DNA of 27,529 nt from positions 1 through 27,529 of the IMG/VR virus record IMGVR_UViG_3300034061_004779. One strand, 5' to 3'. The stretch's first letter is position 1. Every line of letters starts with the position of its first letter. This document shows positions 15,601 to 21,964 of this stretch, in pieces. The stretch is from a virus. The translations under genes were made by a program, and so were the position numbers. The notes beneath the pieces are model-generated. The model was not told where the DNA came from. It ran no database searches and saw only the letters and a program-made list of their open reading frames with translations.

Positions 15601-16554
15601 CAGGCTCGCCGCAACCTAAACTCCGCCGCAGCCGCGTCTCGCCTTGACGTCGGTGATTTGTTTGGAACGGACGCCAAGGCGTCTGACTTGTCTGGCGGCG
15701 TTGCGCCTTCGCTCCGCAGCAGAGACGTTGCCGCGCGTCTGCTGGCGGGGGAACAGGCCGCCGAAGATCGTCGCCGCGCGAGAGATGAGCTTCGCCGCGC
15801 GACTGCCGGCGAGCGCGAGTTTCAAAGAAGGTCGGCGGAAGCGTTTTCGCAGTTTGAGTCAGACGCCAGTCGCGGCGCGCTGGGCGACAGGGCCAACCAG
15901 CTCATCGCGCAGCGCGACAGCGCGCAAAAGTCACTTGACTCTGGAGTGCTGGGCGAAGACAGGACCCAGGAGGCGCGGGCCGAACTCGCCGCAGCGACGC
16001 AGGGGCTTGCGGAAATCTTCAGCAACTCGCCAATCGCCGCGAGTCTTGAGTTGTTTTCCAATCAACTGGACGCCGCCGCCCAGCAGGCAGTTGAAATTAC
16101 TAGGCGCATCGAGGCAGAGCGGCAGTCTGTCGAGCGTGGCCGCGAGCTTTCTATGCAGCCAGGCCAGCGCGAGGGCGAAGAACTTCAGCAGCAAATCCAA
16201 GACATTCGCAACTACTTCGACCAAGCCGTCGATGAAAGCACCGGCCTGCCGGATGATGTCCGGCAACTCCGCGCGCAGATGAACGAGGCCATCACCCGCG
16301 CACAAGAGGAGATGGCCCGCCAAGTCGCACCAACCATTATGGGTGCCGCCGACGCCAGGATGAACGCCGTCCTCCAGGGGCCGTCGCGGAGGGAGCTGAC
16401 GACGGCCGACATCAGAACGGACGCAGGAAGCCGCGAACTCAGCCGTCTCTTGCGCGGCGACGACGACGCAAAGAACGCCGACCTCGCGAATCTCCAGCGT
16501 GAAGCCAACAGGCTTCTGCAAGTCATCGCCGGCAAGAATAACCCAGTAGCCTAG
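12601..16554 (+). CDS. tape measure protein
   Basis: At 1317 residues it is the longest gene, right after the chaperone pair, and is almost wholly helical and rich in Ala, Arg, Glu and Gln, as expected of the protein that sets tail length. The N-terminus (KAYLGKISALVTANTSDFNSKL) has the pattern seen at the start of many tape measures. Residues about 291-395 hold three 29-residue repeats and a fourth diverged one (LIARARAEREFYEESRRLASQ type). A hydrophobic stretch at about 637-663 (LAFILGGTKGLWIGIAAVIAG and on) could cross the host membrane during DNA entry. By the usual 0.15 nm per residue the tail would be near 200 nm (inference). No lysozyme or peptidase motif was noticed. Confidence 0.93.
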   Translation: MAKAYLGKISALVTANTSDFNSKLNASAQQVGNFARAMQTQLTRAETSATASLRGIYTESQKVSRALQAAASQRLQFKGYDTSTFASLTKAISQFKSLQAAAVAVNEPLSRAARAVEKLSAPVQLGFDPALKSAQKSAEYLSAALARGGVVGERSFERIERRALAAAQAADRLAEAAQMASAGPRGTELAFAAPRVRDSLAASADVRQRAAAAPASVLEGGRVANDVQKLVAIDNLIQKRRAEIESGTILNIDTTRAQASLESLLQIAARVRAQVNAAIGGGGADAETASLIARARAQRDYYEESERLANQAASDAAAPLIARARAEREFYEESRRLASQAAADAAAPLIARAQAEREFYEESERLRRQAAADSAATADREVAPLINRARAERDSQLDFGLDLDAPKRQIEIVRGSIVSLKAQIDTLPAGFRTEFIPAVVAAQNELESLAASPGAAEDAIERLRLRVTGLSNDAEVTSRKLTLVDSVLRGFGGGGVEGIKFGMDDRAVQGYIAQLSVLQGIMAGISGPASDALAAGFEAVRGRIASAASDSSIRLKSVREEIDAMVQSLANVAAKAAGVNASGLTKELQRVGDVGRAGLDRWSLAIQQAGFAVDDFFSATGGLDQRIRAVSNNITQLAFILGGTKGLWIGIAAVIAGQAVLALNKWINSGRTAEDQTKALNSALSRQQSIVDDLKQAFDQLADSMSRGTMSRDAEKALNDVQAIEKILKRRGDLAADRTLESDPEAQRLRADIAKGEREREAASTFGGRVAAQAAIDAATSRLADVERTVRVRPAPDAREVEDAIRRRATAPFRNAQLDLPEGQTPDAIRARRAALEPALDDLRSRMRDAQSDGALGAPRLSILAESYTQLQGLAARLDEALTESSNDAVKSVLEGGLAVGKSLLSVQELLDQATIPYSSIRDEADRIGKELRAKQDELKSGSVSPERDAELSDEVTQLRSLADAAKSAAVSFRQFVDIINKNSKQLSDTVLQEVGDREMQARRNLNSAAAASRLDVGDLFGTDAKASDLSGGVAPSLRSRDVAARLLAGEQAAEDRRRARDELRRATAGEREFQRRSAEAFSQFESDASRGALGDRANQLIAQRDSAQKSLDSGVLGEDRTQEARAELAAATQGLAEIFSNSPIAASLELFSNQLDAAAQQAVEITRRIEAERQSVERGRELSMQPGQREGEELQQQIQDIRNYFDQAVDESTGLPDDVRQLRAQMNEAITRAQEEMARQVAPTIMGAADARMNAVLQGPSRRELTTADIRTDAGSRELSRLLRGDDDAKNADLANLQREANRLLQVIAGKNNPVA
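13471..13800 (+). repeat. 87-nt tandem repeats within the tape measure gene
   Basis: Units begin at 13471, 13558 and 13645 (exact 87-nt steps, 29 residues each) and a diverged unit begins at 13753 after 7 extra codons. The encoded unit is of the type LIARARAEREFYEESxRLA-QAA-DAAAP. Whole-codon unit length keeps the helix in frame. Unit gain or loss would change tail length. Confidence 0.85.
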
Positions 16555-16567
16555 TAAGGAGTGCTCA

Positions 16568-16936
16568 ATGGCAGATGTTTCGTACAACGTCGCTCTCAGG
16601 GTCGATAAGGACTACCTCAACAACTCCCTTTCGGTCGTCAACGTGACGGCGACCATGAGCGAAGTGGGCATGAGCAGCATGACGCTCGCCCTCTCGACGA
16701 ATCCAGTCAGTATCTCGACGGCGAACCTCACCAGGGTCGGCCTCGCGTTTCTGCGGAACTTGTCCACGGCAACCGCCTCGACGGCGACTATCGGCATCGC
16801 CGCGGGCGGGTCGATGGCTGGCTTCTGCACGCTGCGGGCCGGCGAGCCGGCGGTTTTCAGGATGAGCCCAGGCACCGACTACCAGGCCACCGGCACGACA
16901 GGCACCCGTCTCCGCGTTGATATTACGGAGGGCTGA
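16568..16936 (+). CDS. small beta-rich tail protein (paralogue group, copy C)
   Basis: This 122-residue protein follows the tape measure, with TAAGGAGTGCTCA before its ATG. It is beta-rich and Thr/Ser/Ala-rich: an N-terminal MADVSYNVALRVDKDYLNN part, then VGLAFLRNLSTATASTATIG, a GEPAVFRMSP strand and a final GTTGTRLRVDITEG. This order (hydrophobic strand plus RN/KN, small-residue strand, Gly-rich turn, final strand) matches loosely the proteins at 8378, 8867 and 27191. No family name can be given. Position suggests a tail tip or tail-associated component. Confidence 0.62.
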   Translation: MADVSYNVALRVDKDYLNNSLSVVNVTATMSEVGMSSMTLALSTNPVSISTANLTRVGLAFLRNLSTATASTATIGIAAGGSMAGFCTLRAGEPAVFRMSPGTDYQATGTTGTRLRVDITEG

Positions 16937-16940
16937 TCCC

Positions 16941-18002
16941 ATGCCCAAGATGGTTTCTGAACTCGCGCAGGGAAACGCATTCAGCCGCTCGGCTGACGGC
17001 GGCGCCCTTTCCGACACCGCGACGCGAGTGTGGAAGGTCATCCTCAACTCGCCGGACGAGTCGTGGGACATTGGCGGCACTGTCGGCGTCCAGATCGGCG
17101 ACCCGTACAGTGGCGACAACCCTGTCCCGTGCGCGAGCATTGAAGCCCGCGCCGACGGCGATAGCCGATTGGTGCGGATCGTCACGGTAACGTACAAAAT
17201 GTCGCCGGGGGGCGAGGAGGGGGGCGAAGACCCGAAGCAGCGGTCGCCGGATATACGCCCGGCCAATTTCTCGACAAGCACGACGCTGTACGAGATGCCG
17301 GCGTGGGCGTGGAAGAGGCACGGCCAGCAAGACTTCGAGCCTGTGATGAATCCAAACAAAGAGCGGGTGGACGGAGTCACACGCTTCGAGCCGATCACGA
17401 CTATCCGCGTCACGCAGTTTTCTGGTACTCCGGGGACTGTCCATTCGCAGCACTGCGGCCGCGTGAACAGCGAGGAGATGAGACTCGGAGCCTACATGAC
17501 CTGCCCGCCCCACACCGTCATGTTTCGCGGCGTCGAGGCCACGCCGCACATTGAGTCGTTCGGCGACATGGCCTATCGCGGTTTTATGAACTCATACGAG
17601 TTCTCCTACCGTGCCAACGTAACCACCATCAAGCCCGCCGGGCCGGTGCCTTACGGATGGGACTTGGCGGTGCCGGTCAGCGGTTTCATGGTCAAGAACG
17701 CTCGACTCAACGACCAAGAGGTCGATAACGAGTCGCTGAACCTGAAGCACAACGCAGACCGCACTTTTGTGGAAGAACCGCTCGCGATCGCGGAAGGCCA
17801 GAACGACAAGGTCGGCCGCGCCCAAGTGATGATTTCCGGCGGCGAGGGGAAGCGCCTGCAAACTCCGTCCGCGCAGCCCGTGGCTCTCAACGAAGACGGC
17901 ACGCCCAGGTCAAGGACCGCGAATCCGCCGATCCTCATCTGGCGCGTCTCGACGCAAGAAGAAATCAACCTCACCCAAACCCTCCAACTCCGGCTGACCT
18001 AA
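16941..18002 (+). CDS. putative tail tip protein of unknown family
   Basis: This 353-residue protein has an ATG at 16941 with GGAGGG about 9 nt upstream; an earlier in-frame ATT/ATG region near 16917 overlaps the previous gene and is not preferred. It is mixed alpha/beta without membrane segments or signal peptide. Segments include TATRVWKVILNSPDESWDIG, VRIVTVTYKM, a Gly/Glu-rich loop at about residues 89-96, TTLYEMPAWAWKRH, MAYRGFMNSYEFSYRANV and PILIWRVSTQEE. In siphophages the place after the tape measure belongs to the distal tail protein and hub, but I see no clear hub or distal-tail signature. It overlaps the next gene by 1 nt (TAATG). Confidence 0.6.
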   Translation: MPKMVSELAQGNAFSRSADGGALSDTATRVWKVILNSPDESWDIGGTVGVQIGDPYSGDNPVPCASIEARADGDSRLVRIVTVTYKMSPGGEEGGEDPKQRSPDIRPANFSTSTTLYEMPAWAWKRHGQQDFEPVMNPNKERVDGVTRFEPITTIRVTQFSGTPGTVHSQHCGRVNSEEMRLGAYMTCPPHTVMFRGVEATPHIESFGDMAYRGFMNSYEFSYRANVTTIKPAGPVPYGWDLAVPVSGFMVKNARLNDQEVDNESLNLKHNADRTFVEEPLAIAEGQNDKVGRAQVMISGGEGKRLQTPSAQPVALNEDGTPRSRTANPPILIWRVSTQEEINLTQTLQLRLT

Positions 18003-18334
18003 TGGCCCAAGGCTTCCTCATCGGCGAAACCCTGCTCGGGCAGATCAAGGACACGGTCAAGCGTGTCCAGGGTGAGCCTATGGTCGGGAATATCAGCCGC
18101 ATTGAGACGCGGTTTGAGGGTGGGCCGGCGGCTGGCGGCAGTGCGATCAAGATCGCGACGTTCACGGGTGCGTGGAGCATCAACGGCCAGAAAACCGTCA
18201 CCGTGCTGGGCTCTACGACGACGCTGTCGGCCGTGAATCTGTTCTCAAACGTCACCGTGAACTGCGGGACGAGAAACTGCGCCGTGGCAAAAAGCGGCAC
18301 GGCTTGGTACGTCATCGCGGCGCAGTGCTCATAA
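18002..18334 (+). CDS. small tail-region protein of unknown function
   Basis: This 110-residue protein overlaps the preceding stop (TAATG) and ends 3 nt before the large cysteine-rich gene. The N-terminal third is helical (MAQGFLIGETLLGQIKDTVKRVQ); the rest is beta (KIATFTGAWSINGQKTVTVLG, NLFSNVTVNCGTRNCAVAKSG, TAWYVIAAQCS). It has three cysteines in the last 30 residues, near the much more Cys-rich next protein, so the two may associate. The closing TAWYVIAAQC resembles the ends of other small tail-module proteins in environmental phages. No function can be assigned. Confidence 0.6.
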   Translation: MAQGFLIGETLLGQIKDTVKRVQGEPMVGNISRIETRFEGGPAAGGSAIKIATFTGAWSINGQKTVTVLGSTTTLSAVNLFSNVTVNCGTRNCAVAKSGTAWYVIAAQCS

Positions 18335-18337
18335 GCC

Positions 18338-21226
18338 ATGTTTAACACCGACTGTGACTGTTGTGGAAAGTGCGGCTGCCAGTGCGGGAAATTGCCGTAC
18401 ACGATAACGGCTGCTTTCAGCTCAATGCAGAACAGGACGCATGGGCCGTACTGCGCGCTTGGCTTTACCTCCAACTTCGGCAGCGGCGCGGCCGGCGTGG
18501 CGACGTCTCCAGGAGGCTGCGACGGCGCGCAGGATTCTAGGTGCGGCAGTCGCAAGCCGGATTCATCTGGAACGTGCAGCCCCGACACCACTCCTATTAC
18601 CTACGCCCCCAGCAACCGCGGGCCGCTGACGGGCGTCAAGCTGACAGAGCCCGGATCATGCTACGCAAGGCTCGGGAGAATCGCGCCGACGCTGCGCGCG
18701 TCGGCTGGCTCGGGCCAAGGCGCGACGTTCACGGTAAATACATTCAGGCAGACTGTAACAGGCAACACAGGGTTTCATTACTGGGAGGTATCCAGCATTT
18801 CGGTGTCAGGCGGCACTGGCTACTCAAACGGCGACCAAGTCGTCGTTCGGCACTCAGTTGGGGACACAATCGAAACGCAAGCGACTGCGACGCTTTCAGT
18901 GAATGCAAACGGCGTTCCGACGTCGGTCAGCGTTCAGAACAAAGGTCGATACTACCGAGAAGACCTGGACGCACAGCCGTATGTCGCGAACATCACCGTG
19001 ACGCCGTGCGGCTTCGGTACTGGGGCGCAGATTTCAGCGAGCGTAGAAACAAACACACGCAGCCCGCAGTTCGGCCAGATCAAAGGCTTGACGATAACAA
19101 ATGGCGGCAGCAACTACTTGGCGTGGCGTTGGGCGAACACCTGCCGCAACAGCCTCAATGGAAAGAGCATCGTGCTCCGCGCGTCGTCGCCAGAAGAGCT
19201 GACGTCGCTCCACGCGAAGGCGTGCTACGGCACTGGTTTCTGCGGAAGAATCATGCCGATCGGAGAAAGAGTGCAGCCGAACTGCGTTGAGGTGGTCGGA
19301 AACGGCACCGGCAACATATCGGCCACTATGGTACAAGCGACTGACGACGACGGGCTGCCGTACTGGAAGCTTAGCGGCGTGTCGGCCTCCGGCGGCCGTG
19401 GTTACGGCAGCGCCCCTGGAACATTCACCGCATCAGTTCGCATACGGCCGTCGGCGGCCGGGACAATGCCGGTCGTGGTGTTGAGTTTCGCGGGCGGGGT
19501 GCTGACTGGCGCGTCCATCGGGAACGCCGGTGCGTTTTACGTCAACTGCGACTACGACGGCGGCCCCACTCCAGTAAAAAAGGCCGAGATCATTTCCCGA
19601 GGCAGCGGCTACGCGAAACGCGGTCGCCAGGCTCCGTCTGTTTCTCTGTCCGCGACAGGCGGCACTGGAGCGACACTCCCCCCGACGCTCGCTACAACGA
19701 AAGACGGTTGCGGTCTTGACTACTGGTACATCTCGTCGGTCAATGCGTCTGGCGGGAGCGGGTACACAAACGGTCAAAAACTGACGATTACCCTTGGCTC
19801 TGGGGGGACGGCTGAGTCCCCCGCCACAGTGACGCTGACCACGACGGACAATGAGCAATCCGGCGTAAAGGGGATCGTCAGCGGCGCAACGGTGGTCGAT
19901 GGCGGGAGGTACTACCGGGAAAGCAACTCGCTGCCGCCGTATGTGGCGAGCGTGGAAATCGAGGTGGATCAAGCCGAGGGCAGCAGCGGCTCAGGCGCCG
20001 TGATAGTGCCGCTGATTGACACTAATCCGGCCAGCTCTGGGTTCGGGCAAATCACCCGACTGACGGTCGCTCAAAGGGGGGGCGGGTACACGCTCTACGG
20101 CGCATCGAAGTCATGCGCATACACGGGACAATGCGGCGCGACGCTGACGTTCCGAGGCGTGAACAAAGAGCCGGAACTAACGGTCGGCAGCGCGACGTAC
20201 CGCACGACAGATGCCGTCGGGAACTGTAGCACGCTTCCGTCGCCGGCCACGGTGCTCCACAGCGTATCGGAAGGCTCCGTGTCGATCTCGCGAGGTGGTG
20301 TGTGGAACAGCCGCGCGGCTTGCCCGTGCGACAACGATGGCTGCACGACATACGAGCAGGAGGAGTGCGGTGGCAACAGGCCGCCCACAGTGACGTACTG
20401 CTGTGGCGGGGAGTGTGACGAATGCAATCCATGCCCGGCATCGTGCTACTGCAACGAAGGCAGATGCGAACCATGCCGAGAGGCCGGCAAGAACGGCGAG
20501 CCATGCCCGCCTGAATGCGGCGAAAATCCCTTTGGTGGCGGCTGCCTCGGCGGCTGCCAGGACTATCCGATGCCAAACTCAGTAACCGTGAGCATCGGCG
20601 GTTTCAAGCTCAAGGACGCCGGCTCTGGCCGATCGTGTCCGCAAGGCGTCCATGCGGCTGCGGACGGCAAATGGCCGTCACACCATAGAGGCCAGGTTGC
20701 CCTACAGGAAAACAACAACGCGGCCGACGCCATCGAGGCTTTCAAAGGGGACTTCGTGCTTGAGAGAAACGGCAACGACGGAAGCTCCTGGGCGGGGCCG
20801 TTTCATTTTCAAAAGCCTGGCAACTGGTCGGGCAGGTACGGCGGCATATTCTCAGTGGGGCCGATCTCTGTTGGAATTCGTTATGTGATCTCCTGCACAA
20901 ACGGTTGCGGCATTATGTTGATGGGGTTCGGCCACGACGGCACTTTTGACAGAATGTATATGATTGGGCCTGCCCTCATGGATCAGTGTCCTGGCGGAAC
21001 AGACGCAATGCCAGTGGACGGGCAGGACGGAACCTACGAGATGGAAGTCGCGACGCTCACAGGATTGTCCGGAGTTACCTGCCAATTAGACGGCTCGCAC
21101 AAACTTGAGCACAACGCAAAAACCGGCGACAATGTCATGCTTTGGACCGCATCGTCGTCATTTTCGTGGGCGGTGCCGAATCACTACTGGCTCGGCTCTG
21201 TGACGGCCCAGAGGAACTACGACTAA
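18338..21226 (+). CDS. large cysteine-rich, repeat-containing tail protein (putative receptor-binding)
   Basis: This is a 962-residue protein of unusual layout. Residues 6-16 form a dense Cys cluster (CDCCGKCGCQC). Residues about 100-265 and 415-590 are two copies of a long beta-rich unit (GSxYAxxGRxAPxxxxSAxxGxGA ... SSxxxSGGxGYxNGxxxxI ... GRYYRE..PYVA ... FGQIxxLTxxxGGxxY), with a shorter related unit at about 316-404. Residues 662-740 hold 17 cysteines in a linker that resembles small disulphide or metal-bound modules. The last 220 residues (from about NSVTVSIGGF) are a beta-rich domain, possibly carbohydrate binding. It starts 3 nt after the previous stop. Size, repeats and position suggest a tail fibre or tail tip adhesin; no known family is recognised. 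GC content is visibly lower than in the head genes. Confidence 0.75.
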   Translation: MFNTDCDCCGKCGCQCGKLPYTITAAFSSMQNRTHGPYCALGFTSNFGSGAAGVATSPGGCDGAQDSRCGSRKPDSSGTCSPDTTPITYAPSNRGPLTGVKLTEPGSCYARLGRIAPTLRASAGSGQGATFTVNTFRQTVTGNTGFHYWEVSSISVSGGTGYSNGDQVVVRHSVGDTIETQATATLSVNANGVPTSVSVQNKGRYYREDLDAQPYVANITVTPCGFGTGAQISASVETNTRSPQFGQIKGLTITNGGSNYLAWRWANTCRNSLNGKSIVLRASSPEELTSLHAKACYGTGFCGRIMPIGERVQPNCVEVVGNGTGNISATMVQATDDDGLPYWKLSGVSASGGRGYGSAPGTFTASVRIRPSAAGTMPVVVLSFAGGVLTGASIGNAGAFYVNCDYDGGPTPVKKAEIISRGSGYAKRGRQAPSVSLSATGGTGATLPPTLATTKDGCGLDYWYISSVNASGGSGYTNGQKLTITLGSGGTAESPATVTLTTTDNEQSGVKGIVSGATVVDGGRYYRESNSLPPYVASVEIEVDQAEGSSGSGAVIVPLIDTNPASSGFGQITRLTVAQRGGGYTLYGASKSCAYTGQCGATLTFRGVNKEPELTVGSATYRTTDAVGNCSTLPSPATVLHSVSEGSVSISRGGVWNSRAACPCDNDGCTTYEQEECGGNRPPTVTYCCGGECDECNPCPASCYCNEGRCEPCREAGKNGEPCPPECGENPFGGGCLGGCQDYPMPNSVTVSIGGFKLKDAGSGRSCPQGVHAAADGKWPSHHRGQVALQENNNAADAIEAFKGDFVLERNGNDGSSWAGPFHFQKPGNWSGRYGGIFSVGPISVGIRYVISCTNGCGIMLMGFGHDGTFDRMYMIGPALMDQCPGGTDAMPVDGQDGTYEMEVATLTGLSGVTCQLDGSHKLEHNAKTGDNVMLWTASSSFSWAVPNHYWLGSVTAQRNYD
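18635..20107 (+). repeat. internal protein repeats of the cysteine-rich tail protein
   Basis: Two full units (18635-19132 and 19580-20107) and a shorter one between them encode related 165-175-residue beta modules. Landmarks repeated in order are a SGYAKRGRQAPS-type start, a GGSGYTNGQ-type turn, GRYYRE and FGQITRLTV. Each full unit is followed by a segment with paired cysteines (ACYGTGFCG, SCAYTGQCG). DNA identity between units is low, so the duplication is old. Confidence 0.7.
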
Positions 21227-21594
21227 TGGACAACCTTTGCGATTTCTCGTCCAACCTGACCTGCCCCGTGTGCGGCTTTGTGGCGCGCCGCCTCCCGACG
21301 TACAGAGTGTGCGCTCCGGTGGTGCGACAAGAACAATCCGGCCCCGGCACAGAACTCTCCAAGCTACTCAAGAGGTTCGGCATCGAGCCCACGCCGACTT
21401 GCGCCTGCCGGGCCAAGGCGGCCCAGATGGACGCCTGGGGGCCAGACGAGTGCAGCAAGCCCGAACGGACCGAAGAGGTCGTGGCCGTCATGCGCGAGGA
21501 GGCCAAGGCACGGGGGCTGCCGTTCCTCGACGCTGCCGGGCGGATGCTGGTGAAGCGGGCCATCCAGAACGCTAGAAAGGCTACAATGCACTAA
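21226..21594 (+). CDS. zinc-ribbon-like protein in the tail fibre region
   Basis: This 122-residue protein starts at the ATG overlapping the previous stop (TAATG). It has two cysteine pairs, TCPVCGF (residues about 13-19) and TCACRAKAAQM after a LLKRFGIEPTP segment, plus a further Cys in the WGPDECSK turn, consistent with one zinc site. The C-terminal half is helical (EEVVAVMREEAKARGLPFLDAAGRMLVKRAIQNAR). I recall closely similar proteins (a CxCxxxAxxMxxWGPxxC turn, then ...EEAxxRGLPFxxxAxRxLVxRAIxNAR) in Planctomycetota genomes and environmental phages, without assigned function. It is cytoplasmic by sequence and may assist fibre assembly or bind nucleic acid; neither is shown. Confidence 0.7.
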   Translation: MDNLCDFSSNLTCPVCGFVARRLPTYRVCAPVVRQEQSGPGTELSKLLKRFGIEPTPTCACRAKAAQMDAWGPDECSKPERTEEVVAVMREEAKARGLPFLDAAGRMLVKRAIQNARKATMH

Positions 21595-21597
21595 TAT
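21581..21597 (+). promoter_or_regulatory. CTACA-ATAT element, copy 3 (before fibre adaptor gene)
   Basis: AAGGCTACAATGCACTAATAT contains TACAAT at 21582-21587, ends at the ATG of the next gene (21596) and overlaps the stop of the zinc-ribbon gene. If TACAAT were a -10 box the transcript would start about at the ATG, giving a leaderless mRNA. No good -35 is visible. Confidence 0.3.
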
Positions 21598-21964
21598 GGC
21601 AACGACATTCAGCCAGCTCCCTGCGCAGTTAGATGTCACCTTCGTGGCTGGGGACGAAGTCAATATCGCCCTCGACTTCTCAAACGACCTCACCTCGCAT
21701 ACGTTCCAGAATGCGATCTACGTCTCCGGGAACATCGCCACCGGGGGCGGCACTGGGTTTATCAACACCGTCGGCCAGACGGTGACGTCGTTCAATATCA
21801 CCCAGACGAACCTTGCCACCGGCCAGATTGGCCTTGGGCTGACCGAGGCCCAGACCGCCCTCCTTTCGCCGGCCAACTCATACCGCTGGTATCTGCGGTG
21901 GGTGTCGCCAGGCTCCGTGACTAGGACAGTCCTCTCCGGCGTCGTGACGCCGGTCGCGCCATGA
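21596..21964 (+). CDS. Ig-like adaptor protein preceding the tail fibre
   Basis: This 122-residue beta-rich protein reads LDVTFVAGDEVNIALDFSNDLTSHTFQNAIYVSG and then LATGQIGLGLTEAQTALLSPANSYRWYLRWVSPGSVTRTVLSGVVTPV. The pattern of an extended strand with GD, a dipped middle strand, a G-x-I-x-L-x-LT-xxxTAxL turn, YRWYLRW and a final L-x-G-x-V strand is the one shared by small Ig-like proteins or domains at the N-terminus of siphophage fibres and baseplate proteins. It likely bridges the tail tip and the fibre encoded next, with which it overlaps by 4 nt (ATGA). Function is inferred from pattern and position. Confidence 0.7.
   Translation: MATTFSQLPAQLDVTFVAGDEVNIALDFSNDLTSHTFQNAIYVSGNIATGGGTGFINTVGQTVTSFNITQTNLATGQIGLGLTEAQTALLSPANSYRWYLRWVSPGSVTRTVLSGVVTPVAP

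Noticed and set aside
18541-19290. 249-codon alternative frame on the plus strand
   Set aside because: It overlaps the Cys-rich tail protein in another frame, has Arg-rich shadow composition and no ribosome site.
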